Under the pieces are notes generated by a model, which saw nothing but the letters and a program-made list of their open reading frames with translations, ran no database searches and was not told the DNA's origin. A stretch of DNA of 64,000 bases from CAVVYV01 sp963752585 (GTDB taxonomy: Bacteria; Actinomycetota; Thermoleophilia; Solirubrobacterales; 70-9). Location: NCBI GenBank assembly GCA_963752585.1, contig CAVVYV010000004.1, positions 124,001-188,000 on the forward strand. Reading direction: 5' to 3'. This document shows, piece by piece, positions 42,731 to 51,227 of this stretch. The position numbers and the translations under genes were made by a program. Numbering within the stretch: position 1 is the stretch's first letter; every line of letters begins with the position of its first letter.

Positions 42731-44005
42731 CTAGAGAAAGGTCTTGCCCTCGCCCCGGTAGGTGGGGACCTCGTCCCTGATCGTGTCGCCGGCGATCAGA
42801 TAGAGCCGCCCGAATCGCTCGCAGAGCTCGCCGGCCTTGACGTGACGGAAGTAGACGCGGTCGCCAATCCGCAGGCTCTCCGCGGCCGCCCCCAGCACCG
42901 GCGTTTGCACCTCGCCGGCGCCCTCGAGCGGGTCGAGCCGGAGGCCGTCCGGTAGGTGAGGCACAGGCATCCGGTCTTTGGCGCCGACCCCGGAAGCGAG
43001 ATAGCCGCCGCCGAGCACGGTGGCGACCTTCGGGCTCGGCTTGCGGACGACCGGGAGCGCGAACATCGCCCCCGGGCGCAGCTTGAACGAGCGGTAGTGG
43101 TCGAAGAGGACCGGCGCGTAGAAGCCCGATCCCGCCGCGACCTCGGTCACCGCCCACTCGGCGGCGGTCAGCCCGATCGATCCGGTGCCGCCGCCGTTGA
43201 CGAACTCGAGCTCGGTCACCTCCGAGACGGCGGTGACGATCTCCGCCCGCCGGGCCTCGACGTCCTTGGCCGACGCCGATTGCATCCCGCGGATCAGCAG
43301 GTTCCGGATCGCCTTCCGGGGAGCGTTGTCGCCGACGCCGGCGATCTGCCCCTCGTAGGCCATCAGGCCGACCAGCTTCACCCGCTCGCGGCGATCGATC
43401 TCGCGGGCGAGCGCCACCGCCTGCTCGGCGGTGCGCACCGGCGAGCGCTTCGGCCCCACCTTCAGCACCCCGCCCAGCGGCCACCACGAGCAGTCGATCT
43501 CGATCGCCACCCGGATCGGGGCGACGAACGAGGTCGCGCAGGCCTCGATCAGGTCGAGGTGCTCGGGGCAGTCGACCATCAGCACCGGGGCCTCGTCGGG
43601 ATGCTCGGCGGTGAGCCGGGCGAGGCGGGTGATGCCCGCACGGTCGGTGGTCGGGTAGGCGATCACCAGGTCCCGGAGCCCCTGCTCCCACAGCCACAGG
43701 GTCTCGGGCAGGGTGAACGAGAGGATCCCCTGGAACCCCCGGTCGAGGGCGAGCAGGCGCTCGATGATCGGCCGGCTCCGGATCGACTTGCTCGCGACCC
43801 GGATCGGCTTGCCCCGCGAGCGCCGCAGCATCTCGGCGGCGTTCGCCCAGACCGCGTCGAGGTCGACGAACGCGAATGGCGCCTGGACCTCGGCGAAGAC
43901 CGATTCGTAGCGCTCGTTCGCCTCGACGGGGGTCGGTGGCGCGGGCGCCGGGGTGGGGGTCTGCGGCTCCTGCGGGGGCGCTGCGGGGTCTGCTCCGGGC
44001 ATCAT
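42731..44005 (-). CDS. Amino acid deaminase/aldolase-like PLP enzyme (alanine racemase fold)
   Basis: About 424 residues. An Ala/Pro-rich lead (residues 1-30) precedes an alanine-racemase-type barrel with VASKSIRSRPIIERLL (PLP Lys in ASKS), EFVNGGGTGSIGL and GSGFYAPVLFDHYRSFKLRPGAMFALPV, resembling D-threonine aldolase/D-serine dehydratase relatives of actinobacteria. It probably acts on a D-amino acid. ATG 44005 lies five bases after a TAGGCT -10 box; longer frames run into the tRNA on the other strand and are not credible. Confidence 0.83.
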   Translation of the reverse strand: MMPGADPAAPPQEPQTPTPAPAPPTPVEANERYESVFAEVQAPFAFVDLDAVWANAAEMLRRSRGKPIRVASKSIRSRPIIERLLALDRGFQGILSFTLPETLWLWEQGLRDLVIAYPTTDRAGITRLARLTAEHPDEAPVLMVDCPEHLDLIEACATSFVAPIRVAIEIDCSWWPLGGVLKVGPKRSPVRTAEQAVALAREIDRRERVKLVGLMAYEGQIAGVGDNAPRKAIRNLLIRGMQSASAKDVEARRAEIVTAVSEVTELEFVNGGGTGSIGLTAAEWAVTEVAAGSGFYAPVLFDHYRSFKLRPGAMFALPVVRKPSPKVATVLGGGYLASGVGAKDRMPVPHLPDGLRLDPLEGAGEVQTPVLGAAAESLRIGDRVYFRHVKAGELCERFGRLYLIAGDTIRDEVPTYRGEGKTFL

Positions 44006-44010
44006 CAGCC

Positions 44011-44016
44011 AGCCTA
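44011..44016 (-). promoter_or_regulatory. -10 box of leaderless promoter (PLP enzyme gene)
   Basis: TAGGCT on the minus strand, five bases before ATG 44005 (eight before ATG 44002), in the 32-base gap that separates this gene from tRNA-Ser. Confidence 0.45.
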
Positions 44017-44037
44017 CAATCGGACCCCGCATTGCCC

Positions 44038-44127
44038 GGAGAGGTGGCCGAGCGGCTGAAGGCACTCGCCTGCTAAGCGAGTAGGGGGCTAATAGCTCTC
44101 TCGAGGGTTCGAATCCCTCCCTCTCCG
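44038..44127 (+). tRNA. tRNA-Ser (anticodon GCT)
   Basis: GGAGAGG (44038-44044) pairs with CCTCTCC (44120-44126); discriminator G 44127. The anticodon loop in CTCGCCTGCTAAGCGAG gives GCT, a long variable arm (TAGGGGGCTAATAGCTCTCTC) follows and the T loop is GGTTCGAATCC. No CCA is encoded. The next gene's GTG starts two bases after the mature 3' end. Confidence 0.95.
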
Positions 44128-44129
44128 CT

Positions 44130-44921
44130 GTGAAGGCGCCCGCAATCGTGTTCGCCCTGGTGGTCGGGGTGCTCGCCTTGGCGCTGCTCCTCCGGGACGG
44201 GGACGACGAGGCTCGCTCCGAAAACGCGTCAGGTGCCGGGATTGACTTGTTCGGGGCGCTTCGCGGGGCCGCCGGGCTCTCGCCGGCCGACCTGATCCCG
44301 GATCCGCCACCCGATGTCAGGGGACCGTACTTCCCGATCGCCAGGGTGCAGCCCGGCGAAAAGGTCGAGGTCCGGGACGCGCCCGGCGGGAAGGTGAGTG
44401 CGACGCTAGGCGACGAGACCGAGTTCGGCGCCCCGCGGACGTTCTGGATCTCGGAGATCCGGGGCGACTGGTTCGGGGTCCACACCCCCGAGGTCTATAA
44501 CGAGGTTGGCTGGATCCGCGATGACCGCGCGGTTCTCGAGGTGACCGGGACCCGCTTCTGGATCAGCGCCGACACCTCCGACCAGGTCGTCGAGCTGCAT
44601 CACGGCGACAAGGTCCTCGACCGCTTCCCGGTCACGGTCGGCTCGGCCAGCTCCCCGACCCCGCTCGGCGACTACTCGGTCACCGACGGCCTCGCCGGAC
44701 CCGGGGTGGGCCCCTGGTATGGCTGCTGCGTGCTCGCCCTCAGCGGCCACCAGCCGAACCTGCCATCCGGCTGGATCGGCGGCGATCGGATCGCGATCCA
44801 CGGCACCCCGGGCGGGGTCGGCGGCGCCAACTCGTCGGGCTGCCTGCGGGCGAGCGACCCGGACATGGTCTCGCTCTTCGCCCGGGTCCCGCTCGGGACG
44901 CCGGTATTCATCCGCGGCTAG
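44130..44921 (+). CDS. L,D-transpeptidase (YkuD) family protein
   Basis: 263 residues. A hydrophobic N-terminal anchor (residues 4-20) exports the protein; an SH3-like segment lies at about 75-135 (KVEVRDAPGGKVSATLGDETEF). The YkuD domain follows, with the catalytic motif HGTPGGVGGANSSGCLRAS (His-Gly-Thr and Ser-x-Gly-Cys-x-Arg), which makes 3-3 cross-links in peptidoglycan or fixes proteins to it. The GTG starts right after tRNA-Ser, so the mRNA is probably made by tRNA processing. Confidence 0.9.
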   Translation: MKAPAIVFALVVGVLALALLLRDGDDEARSENASGAGIDLFGALRGAAGLSPADLIPDPPPDVRGPYFPIARVQPGEKVEVRDAPGGKVSATLGDETEFGAPRTFWISEIRGDWFGVHTPEVYNEVGWIRDDRAVLEVTGTRFWISADTSDQVVELHHGDKVLDRFPVTVGSASSPTPLGDYSVTDGLAGPGVGPWYGCCVLALSGHQPNLPSGWIGGDRIAIHGTPGGVGGANSSGCLRASDPDMVSLFARVPLGTPVFIRG

Positions 44922-44976
44922 CGGCGGCCCCGCTCAGCCGGTTCCTCGCTAGGAGCGCGCTACCCTCAACCGCCGC

Positions 44977-44982
44977 GATAAT
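44977..44982 (+). promoter_or_regulatory. -10 box for tRNA-Arg
   Basis: GATAAT lies ten bases before the tRNA-Arg 5' end. No convincing -35 is visible. Confidence 0.4.
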
Positions 44983-44991
44983 GGGGGACAC

Positions 44992-45065
44992 GCGCCCGTA
45001 GCTCAGTTGGATAGAGCGTCGGTCTACGAAACCGAAGGTCACTGGTTCGAGTCCAGTCGGGCGCG
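44992..45065 (+). tRNA. tRNA-Arg (anticodon ACG)
   Basis: GCGCCCG (44992-44998) pairs with CGGGCGC (45058-45064), discriminator G 45065. Anticodon stem TCGGT/ACCGA encloses loop CTACGAA, so the anticodon is ACG; T loop GGTTCGAGTCC. The 74-base length is standard. No CCA is encoded. Confidence 0.97.
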
Positions 45066-45088
45066 CTCACCGTTCGCGCGACGGTCGT

Positions 45089-45559
45089 CTAGCGGTGCTC
45101 TCCGAGCAACTCGCGCGCCCGCTGGGCCTGGTCGTTGGGGACGATCAGCTCATACCGGCCGGCGACGAGGTTGCGCACCGATGCGAAGTCGCGCTCCCCT
45201 CGCGTCACCCAATGGGCGAAGAAGCCGAACGCGGCACCCCAGAACGCGCCGATCAGCAGTCCGCCGAGCACCAGGCCCAGCCACTCCGGGCCGGTGGTGA
45301 ACAGGCCGACCAGCAGCCCGATGAACAAGCCGAACCAGGCGCCGCTCCCCGCTCCCGCGGCCGCCGCGCGCGCATTGGTGAGCCGCCCGGTAACGCGCTC
45401 GACGAGCCGTACGTCCTGCCCGACGATCTCGGCGCCCTCCACCGGGAAGCCGCGGTCTGACAGGAAGTCGACGGCCCGCTGGGCCTCGGCGTATGTTGCG
45501 TAGCTCGCGACCGTTTGCCGGGCGTCTTCGGTTTTGGTGGCGTCGACCCGGGCCTCCAT
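45089..45559 (-). CDS. General stress protein 17M-like membrane protein
   Basis: 156 residues. The N-terminus VASYATYAEAQRAVDFLSDRGFPVEGAEIVGQDVRLVERVTGRLT matches the general-stress-protein 17M domain; two Gly-rich membrane helices follow (GAWFGLFIGLLVGLFTT and LGLVLGGLLIGAFWGAAFGFFAHW), then a soluble end RYELIVPNDQAQRARELL. Found widely in actinobacteria under general stress control; molecular function unknown. ATG 45559 has a GGAGGTCC stretch just upstream. Confidence 0.85.
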   Translation of the reverse strand: MEARVDATKTEDARQTVASYATYAEAQRAVDFLSDRGFPVEGAEIVGQDVRLVERVTGRLTNARAAAAGAGSGAWFGLFIGLLVGLFTTGPEWLGLVLGGLLIGAFWGAAFGFFAHWVTRGERDFASVRNLVAGRYELIVPNDQAQRARELLGEHR

Positions 45560-45591
45560 ATTGGACCTCCTAGTTCGAGCTGACTAGCGGT

Positions 45592-46826
45592 TCATCGCAC
45601 CGAGCTGAACGCTGCCTGGAGCTCCTCCGAGAACAGCTCGGGCTCCTCCCAGGCGGCGAAGTGACCGCCCCTGTCAGCCTCGTTGAAGTAGGCGACGTTG
45701 GGATAGACCTTCTCGACCCAGCTCTGCGGGGCCACGAAGATCTCGTCGGGGAACGCGGTGAAGCCGACCGGGAGCGAGACGTCCGGAGGAGCCTGGCTTC
45801 CCGCAGCCGCGGCAGCCTGGGCCCGACCGTCCTCCCAGTACGACCGGGCCGCCGATGCCCCGGTGCCCGTCAGCCAATAGGTCGTGACGTTGTCGACGAT
45901 GTGCTCCTGGGTGAGATTGCCCACGGGCTCCCCGTCGACGAACGCGCGGGAGATCTTGTAGTAGCTGTCGGTGTCGTGGTCGCACATCCAGCCCGCCAGG
46001 GCGACGGGTGAATCCAGCAGGGCGTAGCCGATCGTCTGCGGCCGCGTGGCCATCTCCAGGAAGTAGCCGAAGCCGCCGCCCTGAATTCGGTGAGCGCATC
46101 GCGCGCCGCGCGTTCCGCCTCCGATTCCGCCGGCAGCTGTTCGAAGATCCCGAGCGCCGGCGCGAGGATGCTCAGGTGGATGCCGAGCAGCCCCTCCGGC
46201 GCCTGGCGGCCCATCGCGTCGGTGACGGCGGCGCCGACATCGCCGCCCTGGGCGACGTAGCGGTCGTAGCCGAGGCGGCGCATCAGCTCCGCCCAGGCCT
46301 GCGCGACGCGCCCGGCGTTCCAGCCGAGCTCGGTCGGCTCGCTCGAGAAGCCGTAGCCAGGGATGGACGGCAGCACCAGGTGGAATGCGTCCTCGGGGGT
46401 GCCGCCGTGAGCGGTCGGGTCGGTCAGCGGGCCGACGGTCTCGAGCAGCTCGACGACCGAGCCGGGCCAGCCGTGCGTCATGATCAGCGGCATTGCGTCC
46501 TCGTGCGGCGACCGGACGTGGATGAAGTGGATCTCGACCCCGTCGATCCCGGTCGTGAACTGCGGGAGCTCGTTCAGCCTCGCCTCGCACTTGCGCCAGT
46601 CGTAGTCGAAGGTCCAGTAGCGCGCGAGCTCCTGCAGCGTCGCCAGCTGCACGCCCTGCGAGCGATCGTCGACGAGCTCCTTGGAGGGCCAGCGTGTGGC
46701 GGTTATGCGTCGGCGGAGCTCGTCGAGCTCCTCTTGGGGGACCTCGATGCTGAAAGGTCGGATCACTCCGTCTTGGGCAGTGCCCGAATCGGCGGCGGCC
46801 TGACTGGTCGAGGCTGAGGATTCCAT
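45592..46826 (-). CDS. Epoxide hydrolase, EHN-domain type (frame broken once)
   Basis: About 411 residues from ATG 46826, preceded by AGGAGCC. The EHN lid region (PFSIEVPQEELDELRRRI...WTFDYDWRKCEARLNELPQF) and alpha/beta core (IHFIHVRSPHEDAMPLIMTHGWPGSVVE, then nucleophile Asp in AQGGDVGAAV) are in the first frame. Near 46075-46090 the frame changes and continues GGGFGYFLEMATRPQTIGYALLDSPVALAGW (Tyr) and ends DRGGHFAAWEEPELF (catalytic His). All active-site residues are present. It opens epoxides of unknown origin. Confidence 0.87.
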
Positions 46827-47102
46827 CTGCGGCTCCTGACTTGCGATTTCCGGGGCCAGTAAAGGCCCTCGCTCGATCGCGGGGCGCAGACGGGTCGAGG
46901 CTGTGGGCGCCACCGCGCCGAGGGCAACCCTATTCGCCTGATGGGGAAAGTCAAGGGCCGCAGGAGGCGCACCTCGGGGGTGAAGAGCTCAGCCATCGTC
47001 GGCGACTCGGACAGCCAGACGGACGCTGAGCAGCTGACCAGACCCGTTTTGCTGCCAATCGCTTGCTTTCCCTCTAATTCCCACTACCTTCAGGGGGACG
47101 CC
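46827..47102 (+). promoter_or_regulatory. Intergenic region with likely promoter of the secreted protein gene
   Basis: The 276-base gap between two divergent genes holds no gene I can support. Near 47050-47090, lower in GC, TTGCTG then about 18 bases and TCTAAT form a possible promoter for the gene at 47103, and GGGGG serves as its SD eight bases before the ATG. Confidence 0.4.
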
Positions 47103-47723
47103 ATGCACGCCAAGTTCCCCTCCAAGCTTCTTTTCTCCGCGACCTTGGCGGGGATCTGCGCCGCGCTGGCGATCGCGCCTCCGATGGCGTTGGGCAAGGG
47201 CGGGACGGTCAAGTTCCAGGGACCCGTGAACCAGCCGTTTGTCCCGAGCAACACCGGCTTCCCGAGGGAAGTCCCGTCGATCGAGTTGAAGGTGGTGTTC
47301 CGTGGCAAGACTCCGAAGGTGGTCCCGGATGGGGTTGTACGGGTGAAGGGCATCTACGGGCCCTGCCTCGAGTCCAACGGCTGCAAGCCCCTCTGTCTTG
47401 ACTTCAACGGGGTGTGCGATCCGCCGCAGTGTTTTGGCAGCTATCACGATGGCATCACCGACACGACCCACAACACCGTCAACCGCGCCTTGAAGATCAA
47501 GAAGAACCGGAAGTTCTCCGGCACCTACCGGAACCCTGAGCTCGACACCCCGGAGGAGACGGCCGGGAACTTCATGACCCTTACCGGCAAGGTCAACAAG
47601 AAGTCGGTCACCGGCACCGTTCACGCTCACTTCTATAGGCGAGCGGGAGTGGATTCGGCTGGGAATCCGAGGCCGGCCGAGACCTGCGACACCGGCGTCC
47701 TAACTTATACGGCGAGCAAGTAG
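47103..47723 (+). CDS. Secreted Cys-rich protein, unknown function
   Basis: 206 residues. A signal peptide (KLLFSATLAGICAALAIAPPMALG) is followed by a mature domain with six Cys: GPCLESNGCKPLCLDFNGVC, PPQC and TC, probably disulphide-bonded, and basic patches (RALKIKKNRKFSGTYRNP). ATG 47103 has a GGGGGA SD. Codons are a little less GC-rich than in neighbours, which may mean transfer. No family recognised. Confidence 0.55.
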   Translation: MHAKFPSKLLFSATLAGICAALAIAPPMALGKGGTVKFQGPVNQPFVPSNTGFPREVPSIELKVVFRGKTPKVVPDGVVRVKGIYGPCLESNGCKPLCLDFNGVCDPPQCFGSYHDGITDTTHNTVNRALKIKKNRKFSGTYRNPELDTPEETAGNFMTLTGKVNKKSVTGTVHAHFYRRAGVDSAGNPRPAETCDTGVLTYTASK

Positions 47724-47768
47724 CGACACGACCCTTGGCGGGGCCGCGAATCGGGCAATCTGTGCGGC

Positions 47769-48146
47769 GTGGATGAGGCGACGGTCAAGGCGATGCTCAA
47801 GCAGCACTTCGAGTTCGCGAGCAGCGATCCCGGCCGCGCTCACGAGATGTACCACGACGACGCCGTCCTCGAGTTCCCGCAGTCCGGCGAGCGCTTCGTC
47901 GGCGTCGAGAGCTTCCGCGAATGGAGGAGCAACTATCCGGCGTCGACGACCGTCGAGTTCCAGGAGATCAGAGGCCGAGAGGATCTCTGGGTCGCGGAGA
48001 TCTCGATCAGCTACGAGGAGGGTGCGCCGAGCTTCGGGGTGAGCATCCTCGAGATCCGAGGGGAGAAGATCGCGCGAGAGTCGATCTACGTCACCGAAGG
48101 CTTCGAGGCACCGGAGTGGCGGGCCCAATGGAGGGCGTCGCCCTAG
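47769..48146 (+). CDS. SnoaL-like (NTF2 fold) protein
   Basis: 125 residues, GTG start. The cone-shaped NTF2-like pattern is seen: MLKQHFEFASSDPGRAHEMYHDDAVLEFPQSGERFVGVESFREWRSNYP, then strands FQEIRGREDLWVAEISISY, and VSILEIRGEKIARESIYVTEGFEAPEWRAQW. Such proteins are small isomerases, hydratases or binding domains; the substrate cannot be named. Confidence 0.85.
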   Translation: MDEATVKAMLKQHFEFASSDPGRAHEMYHDDAVLEFPQSGERFVGVESFREWRSNYPASTTVEFQEIRGREDLWVAEISISYEEGAPSFGVSILEIRGEKIARESIYVTEGFEAPEWRAQWRASP

Positions 48147-48153
48147 CCGTCGG

Positions 48154-48750
48154 TCAGGCGCCGAGCGCCCGCCGCATCGAGCGCCGGGCCCGGGCGAACA
48201 CCTCCGGGTCGCGCGAGAGCTGGAACCCGTAGCTCGCCGCCGCCGCCAGGGCGTTGAGCTGGAAGGCGACGTCGGCCGGGTCGGTGTCGGGCGGGAGCTC
48301 GCCGGCGTCGATGGCGAGGGCGACCTCGCGCTCGATCACGCCGAGCCAGCGATCCATGGTGCCGGCCACCGCGTCGCGGAGCGGGCCGGGCCGGGCGTCG
48401 AACTCGATCGTGGCGGTGGTGAGGAAGCAGCCGCCCGGCAGGGCCTCGCGCTGGTGGTATGCGAGCCAGCTATCGCACAGGGCCAGCAGGCGCGCGATCC
48501 CGGGTTGCTCATCCGCCACCGGCCCCCAGACCTCGTCGGTGAACTGCTGAATCGCGGACTCGAGGGTCGCAAGCTGGAGCTCCTGCTTGCTGCCGAAGAG
48601 GCTGAAGAGGCTGCTCTTTCGCATCTCCACCTCCCCGGCCAGGCGGCCGATGGTGAGGCCCTCGAGGCCATCGACGGAGGCGCGATCGACCGCGGCCTCG
48701 GTTACGGCGGCGCGGGTGTCGGCGACTGCTGCTGCGGAGCGGCGTGGCAT
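48154..48750 (-). CDS. TetR family transcriptional regulator
   Basis: 198 residues. The N-terminal helix-turn-helix reads TRAAVTEAAVDRASVDGLEGLTIGRLAGEVEMRKSSLFSLFGSKQELQLATLE, and the C-terminal ligand domain includes GGCFLTTATIEFDARPGPLRD (TetR_C family 16-like). It is divergent from a metallo-hydrolase gene, and a perfect palindrome lies just upstream of its own -10 box, so it probably represses itself and the neighbour. Confidence 0.93.
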   Translation of the reverse strand: MPRRSAAAVADTRAAVTEAAVDRASVDGLEGLTIGRLAGEVEMRKSSLFSLFGSKQELQLATLESAIQQFTDEVWGPVADEQPGIARLLALCDSWLAYHQREALPGGCFLTTATIEFDARPGPLRDAVAGTMDRWLGVIEREVALAIDAGELPPDTDPADVAFQLNALAAAASYGFQLSRDPEVFARARRSMRRALGA

Positions 48751-48758
48751 CGCGCCTC

Positions 48759-48784
48759 ATGATACCGTACGGTCGTCCGATAAA
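48759..48784. promoter_or_regulatory. TetR operator with divergent promoters
   Basis: ACCGTACGGT (48764-48773) is a perfect 10-bp palindrome. On the minus strand TATCAT (48759-48764) is the -10 box of the TetR gene, eight bases from its ATG, so the palindrome covers the -10/-35 spacer. On the plus strand GATAAA (48779-48784) may serve the hydrolase gene. Confidence 0.6.
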
Positions 48785-48806
48785 AGAGCGGAAATGAGGT
48801 CAGGCG

Positions 48807-49643
48807 ATGAGGATCCGGTGGCTGGGTTGGGCGGGAGTCGAGATCGAGGCGGATGGGGTCACCGTCGTGATCGATCCGCTGGCGGACCCCGGCGCCACCT
48901 TTGCCCCGCTCGGGGAAGAGGCCAGCCGCGTCACGCTGCCGACCGTCGTGCCACCCCAGGCTGGGGCCGCGGTCGCGGGGCTGGTCAGCCACCTGCACCG
49001 GGACCACGCCGACGCGGGAGCGCTGGCGGGGCCCTGGCCGGTGACGCCGGCGTCCACGAGCCCGCCTGGCCGGGAGGCGCCGACGTCGAGAACCTCGCCC
49101 TGGCCCAGGCGAACTCGGAGCTCGAGCGAGCGGGCCTGAGGCGGAGCGTGGTCGACGTCTGGGAGCGCGTCGAGGTCGGCCCGTTCGCGCTGACCGCGCT
49201 CCCGGCCGTCGATGGCCTCGGCGATCCCCAGGTCTCGTGGCTGGTCGAGGCCGATGGTCAGCGGGCACTCCACCTCGGGGACACGGTCTTCCACGGATTC
49301 TGGTGGCGGATGGCTCGCCGCCACGGGCCCTTCGATCTCGTCCTCGCGCCGATCAACGGGCCGGTCGTCAACTTTCCGCACCTGCAGCCGCCGAGCCCTC
49401 TGGCGGCGGCGCTGGAGCCGGAGCAGGCTGCGCTCGCCGGTGAGCTGCTCGACGCCGGGACGATCGTCCCGATCCACTACGGCGGCTTCGAGATCGATCC
49501 CTGGTACCGCCCGGTCGCCGAGGACGATGCGGCGGCCCGCTTCGAGGAGGCCGCGAGCGCGCGCTCCCGCGACGGCTCGCATCCTCGAGCCCGGCGAGAG
49601 CTTCGAGCCGGCCGCCGTTCCGTCAGCGGGCTCTCCTGCCTGA
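48807..49643 (+). CDS. Metallo-beta-lactamase-fold hydrolase (frame broken twice)
   Basis: About 278 residues after repair. The ATG 48807 has TGAGGTCAGG upstream. The first frame shows MRIRWLGWAGVEIEADGVTVVIDPLAD and the metal motif SHLHRDHADAG; near 49030-49045 the frame changes to GVHEPAWPGGADVENLALAQANSE...HLGDTVFHGFW (metal Asp) ...IVPIHYGGFEIDP (His); near 49560 it changes again and ends EPGESFEPAAVPSAGSPA. It resembles UlaG/YtnP-like zinc hydrolases; substrate unknown. Divergent TetR gene is the likely controller. Confidence 0.78.
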
Positions 49644-49654
49644 GCCTGGCTCCG

Positions 49655-50134
49655 CTAGCTCTCCGGCTTCGGTTGGGGTGCCTCGGTGCCGAGCGCCTCG
49701 GCGATCTGCTCAATCGCGGCCCGCTCGTCGGAGCTGACCCGCTCGCCGCTGAGCCCGAGGAAGCCCTCCTTGCGGGCGTCGGCGACGCGCTCCGCGAGGT
49801 CGACGATGAACCGCTTGTACTCCTCGACCTCCTCGGGGGTCGCCTTCTGCTCCAGCAGGGTGACCGCGTCCCGGAGGTGCTGGAGGCCTCGCTCCTTGAC
49901 CTCCTCGGGCGAGTGTGACCGGGTCTTGTCGACCTCGGGCTTGGCCGCGACGATCGTGTCGAGCAGCTCGCTGTCGCCGCGATCCTGGCGCGCCTCTGCG
50001 TATGCCTTCGCCATCGAGAAGCTCTCGCGGATGGAGCCGCCTCGATCGGAGACAACCACCAGGAGCCCGGCGCTGGTCGGTCCCTGGAGGACGAGCTTCC
50101 ATTCGTCTTCGGTGAAGTCTGCCTTTCCTGTCAT
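49655..50134 (-). CDS. Conserved-looking soluble protein of unknown function (159 aa)
   Basis: Starts at ATG 50134 with AGAGGAGG eight bases upstream. The protein is alpha-helical and charged: FTEDEWKLVLQGPTSAGLLVVVSDRGGSIRESFSMAKAYAEARQ, then ELLDTIVAAKPEVDKTRSHSPEEVKERGLQHLRDAVTLLEQKATPEEVEEYKRFIVDLAERVADARKEGFLG. The C-terminal half resembles the DnaJ-associated TerB fold only loosely. Function unknown; no obvious operon partner. Confidence 0.65.
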   Translation of the reverse strand: MTGKADFTEDEWKLVLQGPTSAGLLVVVSDRGGSIRESFSMAKAYAEARQDRGDSELLDTIVAAKPEVDKTRSHSPEEVKERGLQHLRDAVTLLEQKATPEEVEEYKRFIVDLAERVADARKEGFLGLSGERVSSDERAAIEQIAEALGTEAPQPKPES

Positions 50135-50211
50135 TTCGCCTCCTCTGGGGTGGGGGAAGGTAAGGATGACCGATAGAGCGTGGCCGAATCGGGTAGAAAC
50201 GCTGCTCGAAC

Positions 50212-50712
50212 GTGGACCTTCCGGCTCCGAACAAGGCACTGCTGGCGGTTGCGTGCCTCGCTGCCCTGCTGGCCGTCGCCGGCTGCGGCGACGACGACGA
50301 CGCGGTGACGGTTCCCGTCGTTCCGACGACCCCCACCGAGGCCGCCGCGCCGCCAGCCCCGACGACCACGCCGGCGCCACCGACGGCTGCGCCCCCGAAG
50401 CCGGCCGCCCCGGAGCCGGAGCCGACCGCGCCCACCTCCGCCCCGAATGCGTGCACGACCGCGAAGGCGATCAGCAACCTCAAGTTCGCGGGAATCCCCT
50501 GCACCCAGGCGGGCTCGGTCGCCGACGAGTGGAACGACCGGGTGGATGACTGCAACACGGTCGACGATCCCAACTCGCCCGAGGGCTACAACCGGATCTG
50601 CGCCGTTCAGGCCTACACCTGCCGGGCGAAGCGCGACGTCAAATCCGACGCCCGCTTCGTCGCCTGCGCCAAGGGCTCGGCGACGATCCGGTTCACCTGG
50701 GCGCCGCCGTAG
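50212..50712 (+). CDS. Lipoprotein with Pro/Thr linker and Cys-rich domain
   Basis: 166 residues, GTG start. Lipobox LLAVAGC (Cys about 26) and an Asp run are followed by a Pro/Ala/Thr-rich linker (residues 35-80) and a small domain with seven Cys (ACTTAK, IPCTQAG, DDCNTV, RICAVQAYTCRAK, VACAK), probably with disulphides. No family recognised. No convincing promoter at the start; the upstream 77 bases are shared with the divergent gene at 50134. Confidence 0.6.
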   Translation: MDLPAPNKALLAVACLAALLAVAGCGDDDDAVTVPVVPTTPTEAAAPPAPTTTPAPPTAAPPKPAAPEPEPTAPTSAPNACTTAKAISNLKFAGIPCTQAGSVADEWNDRVDDCNTVDDPNSPEGYNRICAVQAYTCRAKRDVKSDARFVACAKGSATIRFTWAPP

Positions 50713-50779
50713 GGCGGCGACCTTGGAGTCCGGTGTGTGCGCGGTCCCTGAGGTAGCGCCCGACGATCAAGCGTGGGCG

Positions 50780-51196
50780 CTAGGCCGAAGAACGCTCGAG
50801 GACGACCACCGCGATCTCGCGCTCGCATCGCTGCTGGTAGTCGTCGTAGGCGGGCCACTGGGCGGTCATCGTCTTCCACATCTCGGGCCTCTCCTCGGGG
50901 GTGGCGTCCCGAGCGCGGGCCTTGAAGCGCTCGCCCCTCACCTGCACCTCGACCTCGGGATTTGCCTCGAGGTTGAGGTACCAGGCGGGTGGCCTTCGCG
51001 AGCCGCCGTTCGAGGCGACCACCAGGTAGTCGTCGCCGCTGGTCCCGTAGATCAGCGGGCGGATTCGGGGCTCGCCCGACTTCCGCCCCTTGGTGGTCAG
51101 GAGGAGGGTGTGCGTGTTGAGCCAGTCGTGGCCCTCCTCGCCGTCGGTCGCCAGATAGCGGTCGACGTGCTCCTGTCCGAACAAGAAGCCGTTCAC
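50780..51196 (-). CDS. Deazaflavin-dependent nitroreductase-like protein
   Basis: 138 residues, GTG start. Same split-barrel family as the protein at 40836-41375: HTLLLTTKGRKSGEPRIRPLIYGTSGDDYLVVASNGGSRRPPAWYLNLEANPEVEVQV, followed by ARDATPEERPEMWKTMTAQWPAYDDYQQRC. F420 or another flavin is the probable cofactor. A second paralogue in the window supports an F420-using organism. Confidence 0.88.
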   Translation of the reverse strand: MNGFLFGQEHVDRYLATDGEEGHDWLNTHTLLLTTKGRKSGEPRIRPLIYGTSGDDYLVVASNGGSRRPPAWYLNLEANPEVEVQVRGERFKARARDATPEERPEMWKTMTAQWPAYDDYQQRCEREIAVVVLERSSA

Positions 51197-51221
51197 AGTC
51201 GCGGCTGATCGTAACTACGCT
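51192..51221 (+). promoter_or_regulatory. Promoter of the ligand-gated channel gene
   Basis: TTCACA (51192-51197), an 18-base spacer and TACGCT (51216-51221) precede ATG 51228 by six bases after the -10, so the transcript should be leaderless. It overlaps the 5' part of the divergent nitroreductase gene's promoter. Confidence 0.5.
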
Positions 51222-51227
51222 CCTGAC

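Noticed and set aside
44006..44485. N-terminal extension of the PLP enzyme (peptide with REGFEPS)
   Set aside because: It is the antisense translation of tRNA-Ser and the L,D-transpeptidase start; the TAGGCT box and ATG at 44005 mark the real start.
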